20,791 nt of DNA from JANYGM01 sp043764015 (GTDB taxonomy: Bacteria > Bacteroidota > Bacteroidia > Cytophagales > Thermonemataceae), in assembly GCA_043764015.1 (NCBI GenBank), contig JAYUKY010000014.1:1-20791 (forward strand). Direction: 5' to 3'. Positions 6,921-15,444 of this stretch are shown in pieces. Position numbers and translations under genes: made by a program. The notes below the pieces were generated by a model. The model was not told where the DNA came from, did no database searches, and saw only the letters and a list, made by a program, of their open reading frames with translations. Numbering within the stretch: the first letter of the stretch is position 1; every line of letters starts with the position of its first letter.

Positions 6921-8030
6921 TTAATCTCTAAAAAATCCCAAAAAATTAGCCTGGTTTGAAAGTACAGAATAATGTTCTACAATGGTTTTGCGCGCATTTT
7001 GCCTAATATTTTCTACTTTTTCTGGATTTTCTAAGATGAAAATTAAAGCGTTTTTAAAGTCTTGCTGACTATCACAAATAAAACCGTTCTGAAAGTCCGC
7101 ATTATGTGTAATAATGTGGGTATTCACGCCCACAGGCGAAACCACCGCCACCGCACCAACCGCCATATATTGCAATGCCTTAAAACCACATTTGCCATTT
7201 GCCCAAATGTCATCAATAAGTGGCATAAGTCCTATATCAAAAGCTGATAAATCTTCTATTTCAGTCGTTTTATTCCATTCTTTGAAAATAAAAGATTTTG
7301 GGGCAAAATCTTTCCCACTTATCTTAAAAAGCGGTTTTTGATTGGAAATAACCCTAAATTCAAAAATATATTTCTGCTCTAACTCCACAATTATTGGCAA
7401 AATAGCATCTAAATATTTGATAGTGGAGTGTGTGCCTGTCCACCCTATAATAATTTTTTCTTTTAGTATATTTTTTTCTGCAAACAGATGTAAGTTTTCT
7501 GTATCAATTGTAGTAGGATTTAGTATGTTTTTATCCTTCATTTTGAATTTTGAGGCATAGGCTAATAAATACGGGTTTCCTACACTGGTTTTATGCGCCC
7601 ATTGGCAAATCAAGCGTGTTTTTGAATGGAATTTGAGTTTTGCTACTATTTTATTATTTTCTGATGTATTGGGTAACCAAATAGCATCATCAAAATCAAA
7701 GATAATTTTTTTTCTAAGAATTTTTGCCGTTATCCACTCAAAAAAGGGTAATCCAATAGGAGATGCTTCTCTATGAATAAAAACATAATCATACTTAACG
7801 ACAGAAAATAACAATGAAAACCTTCTCCAAAATCCTCCTAAAATACCTATTATTTTCTGAAATTGAAAGCCATTTTTGTATAGAATTTGCCAAGTTTTTT
7901 CGTCAAGAAAGGGAGAAGATGTGTAAGAAAAATTGTTTTTTATTAAGATATCCAAATATTGCTCAAAACGAAAGCGTTGCGAGGGCGCACACGCAAGCGG
8001 ATAAGGGCATACAAATAATATTTTTTTCAT
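6921..8030 (-). CDS. Glycosyltransferase, GT-B fold, family 4-like
   Basis: A 369-residue GT-B glycosyltransferase. The N-terminal donor-independent domain opens with KKILFVCPYPLACAPSQRFR, typical of group 1/family 4 enzymes. The C-terminal nucleotide-sugar domain starts near residue 190 (IIIGWTGTHSTIKYL) and carries the usual end motif at about 290-320, with KCGFKALQYMAVG followed by VVSPVGVN. The position often occupied by the second Glu of the EX7E motif is Gln here (LQYMA), a substitution also seen in related enzymes. No membrane span is obvious, so it probably acts on the cytoplasmic face on a lipid-linked or polysaccharide acceptor. It follows the other glycosyltransferase gene by 37 bp on the same strand. 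Sugar and acceptor cannot be told from sequence. Confidence 0.88.
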   Translation of the reverse strand: MKKILFVCPYPLACAPSQRFRFEQYLDILIKNNFSYTSSPFLDEKTWQILYKNGFQFQKIIGILGGFWRRFSLLFSVVKYDYVFIHREASPIGLPFFEWITAKILRKKIIFDFDDAIWLPNTSENNKIVAKLKFHSKTRLICQWAHKTSVGNPYLLAYASKFKMKDKNILNPTTIDTENLHLFAEKNILKEKIIIGWTGTHSTIKYLDAILPIIVELEQKYIFEFRVISNQKPLFKISGKDFAPKSFIFKEWNKTTEIEDLSAFDIGLMPLIDDIWANGKCGFKALQYMAVGAVAVVSPVGVNTHIITHNADFQNGFICDSQQDFKNALIFILENPEKVENIRQNARKTIVEHYSVLSNQANFLGFFRD

Positions 8031-8067
8031 TATTTTTTATAAATTCTCATAAATTATAGTACAAAAG

Positions 8068-9288
8068 CTATATTTTATCCATAATTGATGTATAAACTTC
8101 ATTGTACTTTTGTATGCCTTTTTCTAGGCTGAAATAATCCAAAGCCACATTTCTTAATGTTTCACGTGGAACAAAAAGCACATTATCAATATTTTTAATG
8201 ACTTCCATATAATCATTTTCTGAAAATTTTTTGACAAGCGCACCAAAATTGTACTTTTCAAATAAATAATCATTATCACCCATATTTCCGTTGATGATTG
8301 TAGGTACGCCACAAGCTAAAATTTCGCCTAATTTGGTAGCAGAAGAACCTTTTTTGGAATAACTTGTTTTGATGAAAAAGATAGAGATATTGCTTTTTTT
8401 TATCAAATTTGGTACTTCTTTGCGCTCTGCTTTCTGTATAATGATTTTTTCTGTCGGAATATTATATTTTTGTATTTTTTCAAGAATAATATTAGGATTA
8501 TCAGGTGTGATAAACGAAAAGATAGCATCAGGTTTTGTTTTTAAAAGACAAGAAAAAAAATGCAACATTTCATCAACCAAATACCAAGTCCCCAACGACC
8601 CCAAATAAGACAAAACAAAAGGTTTGTTTTGAGTGTTTTTTTGTCCTTCAAAATCAAACAAAACTGTATCTACACAACAAGGAATAACTTTTATAGGCGT
8701 ATTTTCTAAATTTTTCCACGACAAAATCTCCGTTTTGGCGTTTTCTGTAAGTGTAATAGTGGCGTCAGCCTTCAACAAAAAATCCGTTTCTTTTTTCTTA
8801 AAAAACTTATAAATTTGGTTAAAAACAGGATTTTTCAAGTTCCATAAATTGCCATCAACACGTTCATCAGCCCAAAAACCACGCATATCAAAAATAAACT
8901 TGACAGGCATTGTAGTCTTAAATTTATCTTTAAGATACTCACCCACCAGCGCACTAATGTAACTTCTACAATGAATAATATCAAAATGCTTAATTTTGTG
9001 GAGTTGAACCGCTTTTTTGCGCATTTGCCAAACATCAAAAAGCGTAGAAAAAATGGGCGGATTTTTGGTATAAAAAATAGGTTGCCAATCAATTTTATCT
9101 AAAATAAGTGTTTCAATAATGTTTTTGCACAAGGCATAATTTTGAGGTTTCTCAAAAGAAATAATGGTAATTTGATGTCCTAATTGTGCCAATCCAAGCA
9201 AGTAGGGCAATATTTGGGACTGCCCAAGCGGGTCTGTCAAACCATCATAAGAAAGGAATAAAACTTTTTTCAAAAACCAAGGAAACAT
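8068..9288 (-). CDS. Glycosyltransferase, GT4-like
   Basis: A 406-residue GT-B glycosyltransferase. The N-terminal domain begins KKVLFLSYDGLTDPLGQSQI and has the D-I-I-H-C-R-S motif near residue 110 and FIFDMRGFWADE near 145. The C-terminal domain starts at about 235 (LSYLGSLGTWY) and includes SSATKLGEILACGVPTIIN (about 320-340), in which the Glu of LGEILA is the conserved nucleotide-sugar-binding acid. It is first in a two-gene operon with the 369-aa glycosyltransferase and is preceded by a well-formed promoter. The pair probably acts in surface polysaccharide or glycolipid assembly, but no polymerase, flippase or sugar-nucleotide gene is nearby to narrow this. Confidence 0.88.
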   Translation of the reverse strand: MFPWFLKKVLFLSYDGLTDPLGQSQILPYLLGLAQLGHQITIISFEKPQNYALCKNIIETLILDKIDWQPIFYTKNPPIFSTLFDVWQMRKKAVQLHKIKHFDIIHCRSYISALVGEYLKDKFKTTMPVKFIFDMRGFWADERVDGNLWNLKNPVFNQIYKFFKKKETDFLLKADATITLTENAKTEILSWKNLENTPIKVIPCCVDTVLFDFEGQKNTQNKPFVLSYLGSLGTWYLVDEMLHFFSCLLKTKPDAIFSFITPDNPNIILEKIQKYNIPTEKIIIQKAERKEVPNLIKKSNISIFFIKTSYSKKGSSATKLGEILACGVPTIINGNMGDNDYLFEKYNFGALVKKFSENDYMEVIKNIDNVLFVPRETLRNVALDYFSLEKGIQKYNEVYTSIMDKI

Positions 9289-9314
9289 AAATACTTAATA
9301 GCAGACTTTTACTA

Positions 9315-9346
9315 CAAACGTAACAAAAGTATTCTTATTATCCAAA
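9315..9346 (-). promoter_or_regulatory. Bacteroidota-type promoter for the glycosyltransferase operon
   Basis: On the minus strand TTTG (9346-9343) is followed after exactly 20 bp by TACGTTTG (9322-9315), matching TTTG-N19-21-TAnnTTTG. It lies 27 bp upstream of the ATG at 9288. Both elements and the spacing agree, so this is one of the best promoter calls in the window. Confidence 0.7.
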
Positions 9347-9534
9347 TATATTTTAATTTATATAAACAAAAAGCCTTTCAGCCTGTCTAGGATAATTCAA
9401 AATAAAATAAAATAATATTATTTTGATTGAATAAAACAAAAATAAGAATTTGAAAATTAGGTAATTTTGACACAAAACAGAAATTCAAAAAGATAATTCT
9501 CTACATTTCTAACACAACAAAACCTGGTGATTAC

Positions 9535-9565
9535 TTGCAAAAATTCTATAAAACTCTTATATTTG
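9535..9565 (+). promoter_or_regulatory. Bacteroidota-type promoter for ftsK
   Basis: TTG at 9535-9537, a 20-bp spacer, then TATATTTG at 9558-9565 (TAnnTTTG). The ATG of ftsK follows at 9588. The rest of the 299-bp divergent spacer 9289-9587 is AT-rich with a short AAAAT run near 9403-9417. I see nothing else in it. Confidence 0.65.
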
Positions 9566-9587
9566 TATAACTTTATTAACCGCCATA

Positions 9588-12524
9588 ATGACAGACATAC
9601 AAAATACCTATAAAAAACCTACTATTTCGTTAGAGGAAACCTTAGAAGAGATAAAACCTACTCCCAAACTTCAAAAACCATCTTTTAAAAACATTTTTAA
9701 AGACCGCCGTTTTACGCTTGTGTGTGGTTTTGGCTTACTTTTTTTCTCTTTTTATTTACTTATAGCCTTTGTTTCGTATCTTTTCACAGGAAAAGCTGAC
9801 CAAAGTCTTGTAGAGGCGTATAGCTCTACAGGTGTGCGTGAGGCGGGTGAGGAGGTGGAAAACTGGTTGGGCATTTATGGAGCTATGCTTTCCTACAAAT
9901 TTATTTATAAATGGTTTGGCTTGGGAGCGTTTTTGCTTATCCCTATCTTGTTTGTGTATGCAGTAAGACTTATTTTGAAGATGGATTTGTTCCCTGTAAG
10001 ACGTTTTACGCAATTTGCCGCTTTTGCTATTTTTTGGTTGAGTATTTTGCTTGGATATATTATTTCTTCTCTCAAAGAAGATAGCTATTTTAGCCTAATT
10101 GGTGGCTCACTTGGCTACGAAATTGCGAGCTTTTTAAAGGCTTTGCTGGGTTTTGGCGCACTTTTATTGATTATATTACTTGCTATTGTTTTTATTATTT
10201 ATTTTTATAATATTACTTCTATTGATGCGCAAATCCTCAAAACAAAAGCGCAAAAACAGAAAGAAAATGACGAAAAAATTAAAAAGGAAGAAGTAGAACA
10301 AGCCGAAATTTTAGCCAAAATACAAGCAGAAAAAGAGCTAAAACCCATTACTTCTATTCCTATCAAAAAAACAAAAATAGCTGATAATGAAGAAGATAAA
10401 AAACCATTTGAACCTTATGAAATGCAAATAACCTCAAATAAGGACAAATTAAGAAATAATACCAATGAGCAGGAAAATAACCCTGTTTTTTTTGAAGATA
10501 ATTCAGCTAAACATAACCTTATTGATGGTATCACGCTCATAGACAAAAATACACGCAGGGAAATTTTGCCAGAAAATGAAAATTTACACAATGAAATCAT
10601 AGAGAAAATTGCGGAAACACCTATTTTAGAAGAAATAGAAGATAACCAAACTATTATTTCAAGGTTAGATTTGGAACAATTAGCAGAAATAAAAGACCCT
10701 TACAATACTATCAATGATGATTTTGATATAAATTCAGAGGAAAACCTTTTAAATATTACCTCTAATATTGCTCCTATTATTCCTGTTGCTATCGTTCCTG
10801 TTATTGTTTCAGAAAATACCAAAGAGCATATCAAAGAGAATATAAAAATATCAAAAGATATTCCTTTTATTATAGAAAAGCCTACTTCTTATGATGATAA
10901 CAATGATTTGGACAATTTGGAGGAAACTCTTTTGGAGGAAAATTTGGAAGAAATTGAAATAATAGCTTCTAAAAATAATATTACTAGTGATGACGACACT
11001 GCGTATTTAGCTTCTCTTTCTCCTTATAATCCTCGTGAGGATTTGAGTAGATATCAATTTCCTGTCCCAGAGCTTCTAAACGAGGTTTTTGAAGTGAAAA
11101 TACAGGTTTCTGATGAAGAATTGCAGGCAAATAAAGACCGTATTGTAGATACTTTGGGCAATTATGGAATTGGTATTGACTCCATAAAAGCCACAATAGG
11201 ACCAACCGTAACACTTTACGAGATTATTCCTATGGCGGGAGTCCGTATTTCCAAAATTAAAAATTTAGAAGATGATATTGCCCTCACGCTTGCTGCGCTT
11301 GGTATTCGTATTATTGCGCCTATCCCTGGGAAAGGCACTATTGGTATTGAAGTTCCTAATAAAAAGCGTGAAATGGTGCCAATGCGTGCGCTTTTAGCGT
11401 CAGACAAATTCAAAAACTGTGAATATGATTTGCCTATTGTTTTTGGGAAAACCGTTACAAATGATATTTTTATTGTTGATTTAGCAAAAATGCCTCATTT
11501 GCTTGTTGCAGGCGCAACTGGGCAAGGAAAATCAGTAGGATTAAATGTTATTTTGGCATCTTTGCTTTACAAAAAACACCCTGCGGAACTCAAATTTGTA
11601 CTTATTGACCCAAAGAAAGTAGAACTAAATATTTTTGCAAAAATAGAAAGACATTTTTTGGCAAAACTGCCTGATGAAGAAGATGCCATTATTACGGATA
11701 CTTCAAAAGTTATCAATACATTAAATTCTCTTTGTATTGAAATGGACACTCGTTATGACCTTTTGAAAGCCGCTAATTGCCGTAATATTAAGGAATATAA
11801 TCAAAAATTTATTAGTAGAAAACTCAACCCAAAGAAAGGAAACCGCTTTTTGCCTTACATTGTGCTTGTTATTGATGAGTTAGCGGATTTGATGGTTACG
11901 GCTGGGAAAGAAGTAGAACTTCCTATTTCACGCCTAGCGCAGTTGGCTCGTGCTATTGGCATTCATTTGATTGTAGCCACACAACGCCCGTCTGTAAATG
12001 TGGTTACGGGCTTGATTAAGGCTAATTTTCCTGCTAGACTTTCGTTTAGGGTGAGTTCCAAAATTGACTCTCGTACTATTCTTGATGCAGGAGGAGCAGA
12101 GCAATTAGTGGGTATGGGTGATATGCTTTATTCATCTGGAAATGACCTTACACGCCTGCAATGTGCCTTCTTAGACACACCAGAAGTAGAAAATATTTGT
12201 GATTTTATTGGTGAACAAAATGGTTATTCTTCTGCTTATTTGTTGCCAGAAGTGGTAGGAGAAGCAGGTACAAATGTCACTAATAGCGTAGATTTATCTG
12301 ATAAAGATGCCCTTTTTGAAGATGCAGCACATATTATTGTTATGCACCAACAAGGTAGTACCTCACTTTTACAACGCCGTTTAAAATTAGGCTATAACAG
12401 AGCTGGGCGTTTGATAGACCAATTAGAAAAAGCTGGAATTGTAGGGCAATTTGAAGGGAGCAAGGCTCGTGAAGTCCTTATAACAGACGAAGTTGCGTTA
12501 GAAAAACTATTGAAAATGCTATAA
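9588..12524 (+). CDS. ftsK: DNA translocase FtsK
   Basis: 978 residues with the full FtsK/SpoIIIE plan. An N-terminal membrane domain has four helices at about 43-66, 106-128, 141-161 and 183-207. A long, low-complexity, Glu/Ile/Asn-rich linker follows at about 215-490. The motor domain has Walker A GATGQGKS (642-649) and Walker B VLVIDE (Asp763-Glu764), plus the LARAIGIHLIVATQRPS segment. The C-terminal winged-helix gamma domain (about 905-975) has the RAGRLIDQLEKAGIVG recognition helix that reads polar KOPS sites. The protein anchors at the division septum and pumps chromosome termini toward their daughter cells, activating XerCD at dif. It is transcribed alone from the promoter at 9535-9565, diverging from the glycosyltransferases and ending convergent with the cysteine protease. 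Confidence 0.97.
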   Translation: MTDIQNTYKKPTISLEETLEEIKPTPKLQKPSFKNIFKDRRFTLVCGFGLLFFSFYLLIAFVSYLFTGKADQSLVEAYSSTGVREAGEEVENWLGIYGAMLSYKFIYKWFGLGAFLLIPILFVYAVRLILKMDLFPVRRFTQFAAFAIFWLSILLGYIISSLKEDSYFSLIGGSLGYEIASFLKALLGFGALLLIILLAIVFIIYFYNITSIDAQILKTKAQKQKENDEKIKKEEVEQAEILAKIQAEKELKPITSIPIKKTKIADNEEDKKPFEPYEMQITSNKDKLRNNTNEQENNPVFFEDNSAKHNLIDGITLIDKNTRREILPENENLHNEIIEKIAETPILEEIEDNQTIISRLDLEQLAEIKDPYNTINDDFDINSEENLLNITSNIAPIIPVAIVPVIVSENTKEHIKENIKISKDIPFIIEKPTSYDDNNDLDNLEETLLEENLEEIEIIASKNNITSDDDTAYLASLSPYNPREDLSRYQFPVPELLNEVFEVKIQVSDEELQANKDRIVDTLGNYGIGIDSIKATIGPTVTLYEIIPMAGVRISKIKNLEDDIALTLAALGIRIIAPIPGKGTIGIEVPNKKREMVPMRALLASDKFKNCEYDLPIVFGKTVTNDIFIVDLAKMPHLLVAGATGQGKSVGLNVILASLLYKKHPAELKFVLIDPKKVELNIFAKIERHFLAKLPDEEDAIITDTSKVINTLNSLCIEMDTRYDLLKAANCRNIKEYNQKFISRKLNPKKGNRFLPYIVLVIDELADLMVTAGKEVELPISRLAQLARAIGIHLIVATQRPSVNVVTGLIKANFPARLSFRVSSKIDSRTILDAGGAEQLVGMGDMLYSSGNDLTRLQCAFLDTPEVENICDFIGEQNGYSSAYLLPEVVGEAGTNVTNSVDLSDKDALFEDAAHIIVMHQQGSTSLLQRRLKLGYNRAGRLIDQLEKAGIVGQFEGSKAREVLITDEVALEKLLKML

Positions 12525-12559
12525 CAAATTTAAGTTTTTGGTGAAGTCAGTTGTTTCCA

Positions 12560-12680
12560 CCATAGCCGTCAAGTTAAGTCTTCAATAGACTTCCTGCGAA
12601 AGTAAATAATTAAGCAAATTTATCCTTAATATATTGATTATTAAAATATACGGCTATGGGGCAAGCCCAGCCCCTACAAA
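12560..12680. repeat. Palindrome-rich intergenic repeat, possible MITE or IS debris
   Basis: CCATAGCCGT at 12560-12569 is inverted as ACGGCTATGG at 12650-12659. AAGTCT/AGACTT form a 5-nt-loop hairpin at 12576-12592. A GC-rich patch at about 12657-12680 contains GGGGC and GCCCC around AAGCCCA. This looks like a small dispersed palindromic element in an otherwise AT-rich spacer. No coding sequence is visible. Confidence 0.35.
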
Positions 12681-12722
12681 ATACAACCTAAATAGTTACA
12701 GAAAAATACAATTTATTTCAGC

Positions 12723-12758
12723 AAAAAACCTCACTAACGTAAGTTAGTGAGGTTTTTT
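12723..12758. terminator. Bidirectional hairpin terminator between ftsK and the cysteine protease
   Basis: A perfect 16-bp stem (AAAAAACCTCACTAAC, 12723-12738, with its inverse at 12743-12758) has a 4-nt loop, and the stem ends supply a T-run on each strand. The protease stop codon begins immediately beside it at 12760. It can end transcription from both directions. Confidence 0.9.
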
Positions 12759-12759
12759 A

Positions 12760-14208
12760 TTATTGGTCTTCTTCCTCTTCAGGTTGTTCTTCTTCTAGCT
12801 CTTCCTCTTCTGACTCTTCCTCTTCTGACTCTTCCTCTTCCAACTCTTCATCTTCCGACTCTTCATCTTCCGACTCTTCATCTTCCGACTCTTCATCTTC
12901 CGACTCTTCATCTTCCGACTCTTCATCTTCCGACTCTTCATTTTCCGACTCTTCATCTTCCGACTCTTCATCTTCCGACTCTTCATCTTCCGACTCTTCA
13001 TCTTCCGACTCTTCATCTTCTGGCTCTTCATCTTCCGACTCTTCATCTTCTGACTCTTCATCTTCATAATCCTCGTCATCTTCCTCCTCATACTCTTCAC
13101 CCTCAGAAGTTTCGTCAAAATCATCTTCCTCGTCGTCTTCCTCTTCTACTTCCTCATCTTCACTATAATAATCCTCATCATCTTTGTCATCATCTTCATA
13201 AACTTCATCTTCCAAGTCGTCATCTTCTCCTTCTTCCAAATCATATTCTTGATAAATGCTGCTCATTGCCTCGTCGTCATCATCATATTCCAAAACATCT
13301 TGGTCTGCATATAAAAGATTATCAGGCAAATCTTTGTACTCGCTTGGGTGATACACTTTTACTTTTTTCTTAGGTGCGCCACTTTTTGCGGGTTTCATTA
13401 CAGATTTTTTTTCTTTTACCCAAGATTTCTTAACGGCAGGCATTTTGGCATTTTTCTTAATTATCCAACAATCACCCGTCCATTTTTCATTCATTAGATA
13501 GTTGTAGGGAATGTAGCAATAGCCTTCTTCTCCCCAACTTTCACCCCAAGAATTACGCACAACAAACACTTTATCTTCGTCAGAGTAGCCTACACAAAGC
13601 ATTGCGTGTCCGCCGTGTGATTTTCTGCCTGCTTCTTTTGGAGAAGGCATTGGCACAACGCCACCATTTTCTGCGGCTTTGTCAAAAGATTTATACAAAG
13701 TTGTTCCAAATACAATAGGATAGCCATCAGCGAGGGTTTTTTTCCACGCTTTTAGCTTAACAGGCACAGACATTATTTCATCAACCAAAAATTTCTTACC
13801 TTCTGCGTAAGATTCTTTGTGAGGTTTTTTGTTTACAATTTCTTTTTTGAATTTCCAAGTAGCTTCAGAGCAAGCACCTGCTTTTTTGAGGCATTCCATT
13901 GCATATTGAATTACGCTACCTTCATCTTCAATATCTCCACCGCCTTTTACTCTTGCGTTGTAATACACAAACATACGACTGATGTCGTAATTTTGTTTCT
14001 TAAATCTTTTGAAAAGATACTCATACGCACCCACGACAGCGTTAGCCGTACAACTGTTGGTTTGTCCTTGGTCTTCTACTTTTGTCATAAAAGGGCGCAA
14101 ATCCACTGCTGGTGGTAATTTGTCGCTTTTGAGTTTTGACGAGTAGGCTTTTGCTTTTGGATTTGGTTTAGCAAATTTGTAGCCTCCTTTGAATGCTGAC
14201 TCTCCCAT
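12760..14208 (-). CDS. Papain-family (C1) cysteine protease with long acidic repeat tail
   Basis: 482 residues. The protease domain spans about 30-250. It has Gln47 for the oxyanion hole and Cys53 in the nucleophile motif VEDQGQTNSC, a histidine in SHGGHAMLCVGY (His201), and an asparagine in VRNSWGESWGEEGY (Asn219), the complete papain-type triad plus Gln. There is no signal peptide and no propeptide of usual size, so a cytoplasmic or unconventional location is implied. Residues 252-295 are Lys-rich. From about 300 to the end the protein is almost only Asp, Glu, Ser and Tyr, finishing in 18 tandem pentapeptides of ESEDE type (15-bp DNA repeats at 12796-13065). The tail could bind cations or act as an intramolecular spacer or inhibitor; that is inference. 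It is monocistronic and convergent with ftsK. Confidence 0.9.
   Translation of the reverse strand: MGESAFKGGYKFAKPNPKAKAYSSKLKSDKLPPAVDLRPFMTKVEDQGQTNSCTANAVVGAYEYLFKRFKKQNYDISRMFVYYNARVKGGGDIEDEGSVIQYAMECLKKAGACSEATWKFKKEIVNKKPHKESYAEGKKFLVDEIMSVPVKLKAWKKTLADGYPIVFGTTLYKSFDKAAENGGVVPMPSPKEAGRKSHGGHAMLCVGYSDEDKVFVVRNSWGESWGEEGYCYIPYNYLMNEKWTGDCWIIKKNAKMPAVKKSWVKEKKSVMKPAKSGAPKKKVKVYHPSEYKDLPDNLLYADQDVLEYDDDDEAMSSIYQEYDLEEGEDDDLEDEVYEDDDKDDEDYYSEDEEVEEEDDEEDDFDETSEGEEYEEEDDEDYEDEESEDEESEDEEPEDEESEDEESEDEESEDEESEDEESENEESEDEESEDEESEDEESEDEESEDEESEDEELEEEESEEEESEEEELEEEQPEEEEDQ
12796..13065 (-). repeat. 15-bp coding tandem repeat, 18 units
   Basis: Eighteen consecutive 15-bp units of the form CGACTCTTCATCTTC (+ strand) encode ESEDE pentapeptides in the protease tail. 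About twelve are nearly identical. The three at the left edge (12796-12840) carry CTC for ATC, giving SEEEE, and single changes occur at about 12841 and 13021 and in one ATTTTC unit near 12950. The low divergence points to recent expansion by slippage or unequal recombination. Confidence 0.95.
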
Positions 14209-14272
14209 AATTAAAATTGATTAGTTTTTTTGATAATAGTTTAGGCTGGAATAGTGCTTGATTTACTCCGCT

Positions 14273-14280
14273 CAAATATA
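14273..14280 (-). promoter_or_regulatory. Candidate -7 element for the cysteine protease gene
   Basis: CAAATATA on + reads TATATTTG on the minus strand, 64 bp upstream of the ATG at 14208. No TTTG partner is seen at the expected distance. The remainder of the 14209-14435 spacer is AT-rich, with short imperfect CGTACTTCGTA-like repeats near 14403-14430 and no gene. Confidence 0.4.
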
Positions 14281-14435
14281 ATTAAACTATTTTAAATTCC
14301 TACTAAATAATTAAAAATTTTTCAAGGAGAGATGAAAAATACAATATCTTGATTATTAAGACATTGTACTTCTATAATAACTTAATAATTAATATTTCAT
14401 ATTCGTACCTCGTACTTCGTATTTCATACCTCCAC

Positions 14436-15209
14436 TTACCATTCTAGCGTTTCTTTATTGACAAAAGCACCTATTCCACGCTTGCAATCAGTTGTTTCTC
14501 TTGCGTGAGCGTTCATTTGAGCGGCGTATGTGAGGGCTTCTGTAAGGTCTTTTTCTTGTACTTCTGCAATCATTTTTTTGGTAAGTTGCAAAGATTGCAT
14601 AGAATTTTGTTTGCAAACCATTTGCGCATAATCAAAAACTCGTTTTTCTATTTCATTTGCTGGTACAATAAAATTGATTAAACCATATTCTTCTGCTTTT
14701 TTTGCTGAAATAAGTTCCCCAGAAAGTAGCATCTCTTTTGCTCGTGTTTCACCAATCTTTCTCAATAAAAATATCGTAACAATGGCAGGAACAAAACCAA
14801 TACGCACTTCTGTATAGCCAAATTGTGCCTCTGGTGCACTAAAACTGATGTCGCAGACAGTCGCAAGCCCACAACCGCCTGCAATGGCGTGTCCGTGAAT
14901 TTGTGCAATGACGACTTTTTTATGGGTATAAATTTGGTGAAAAAGGTCTTTTAGGTGAGAAGAATCTGCAAGATTATCCGCATAAGAATTTTTTTGAAGT
15001 TGTTGGAGATATTCCAAATCTGCGCCAGCGCAAAAAACCTTTCCATTAGCACGCAAAACCACTACTTTGACGTTTGGGTCTTGCTCCGCATCTAAAAATG
15101 CATCTTTGAGTTCAGAAACCACATCAAAATTAAGGGCATTGCGTTTGTCTGGGCGGTTGAGTGTAATGTATGCCACACGTTCACTAACAGAGTAATTGAT
15201 AAAATTCAT
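14436..15209 (-). CDS. Crotonase-family enoyl-CoA hydratase/isomerase (methylglutaconyl-CoA hydratase-like)
   Basis: 257 residues, the standard crotonase length. The first oxyanion-hole segment FCAGADLEYL is at 59-68 and the second, HAIAGGCGLATVCDISF, at 107-123; these bind the acyl-CoA thioester. Of the two catalytic glutamates of classical enoyl-CoA hydratase, the second is present (Glu134 in FGYTEVRIGFVPA), but the position after GGC is Gly114, not Glu. That pattern is common in Bacteroidota members often annotated as methylglutaconyl-CoA hydratase or simply enoyl-CoA hydratase/isomerase. A role in leucine or other acyl-CoA breakdown is likely but the exact substrate is uncertain. It is monocistronic, with its own promoter at 15296-15326. 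EtfAB, encoded nearby, would serve acyl-CoA dehydrogenases of the same pathways. Confidence 0.88.
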   Translation of the reverse strand: MNFINYSVSERVAYITLNRPDKRNALNFDVVSELKDAFLDAEQDPNVKVVVLRANGKVFCAGADLEYLQQLQKNSYADNLADSSHLKDLFHQIYTHKKVVIAQIHGHAIAGGCGLATVCDISFSAPEAQFGYTEVRIGFVPAIVTIFLLRKIGETRAKEMLLSGELISAKKAEEYGLINFIVPANEIEKRVFDYAQMVCKQNSMQSLQLTKKMIAEVQEKDLTEALTYAAQMNAHARETTDCKRGIGAFVNKETLEW

Positions 15210-15295
15210 TATTTTTGTATTTAATTGGTAATCACAGGTTTATTTTAATTTTTTGATTAAATTTCTGATGATAATTTAGCTTTCAAATGCTTGGA

Positions 15296-15326
15296 CAAAT
15301 TTAGCTAAATATCAATCAAATACAAA
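15296..15326 (-). promoter_or_regulatory. Bacteroidota-type promoter for the crotonase gene
   Basis: On the minus strand TTTG (15326-15323), a 19-bp spacer, then TAAATTTG (15303-15296) match both consensus elements. The transcript would have a leader of about 80 nt before the ATG at 15209, and I see no recognisable riboswitch in it. Confidence 0.6.
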
Positions 15327-15413
15327 AAAAGATAGGATTTAGCATTATTTTTGATTTTTTTTCAAAAAGCAAAAAATAATTGTCAAAAAGTTTTTTTATT
15401 CAAAATAAAGGTG

Positions 15414-15421
15414 TACCTTTG
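15414..15421 (+). promoter_or_regulatory. -7 element for the tRNA-Leu gene
   Basis: TACCTTTG fits TAnnTTTG exactly and ends 23 bp before the mature tRNA 5' end, a usual distance. The region 20 bp upstream is a T-run rather than a clear TTTG. Confidence 0.55.
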
Positions 15422-15444
15422 CATCTCCAAATAAGGAACACCAA

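Noticed and set aside
12796..13065. Regular repeats as a CRISPR array
   Set aside because: The units are 15 bp, contiguous, without spacers, and in frame within a gene.
12795..13124. Lys/Met/Ser repeat open frame (KMKSR) on the minus strand
   Set aside because: It is a shifted frame of the same 15-bp repeat, with no domain and no independent start signal.
12747..13373. Long + strand open frame with striking LHLPT pentapeptide repeats
   Set aside because: It is the antisense reading of the protease's 15-bp repeat. The opposite frame has an intact catalytic triad, while this one has only repeat-derived composition and overlaps the terminator.
14403..14435. CGTACTTCGTA-like short repeats downstream of the crotonase gene
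   Set aside because: They are too short and imperfect to call a terminator or element; such low-complexity spacer is common in AT-rich genomes.
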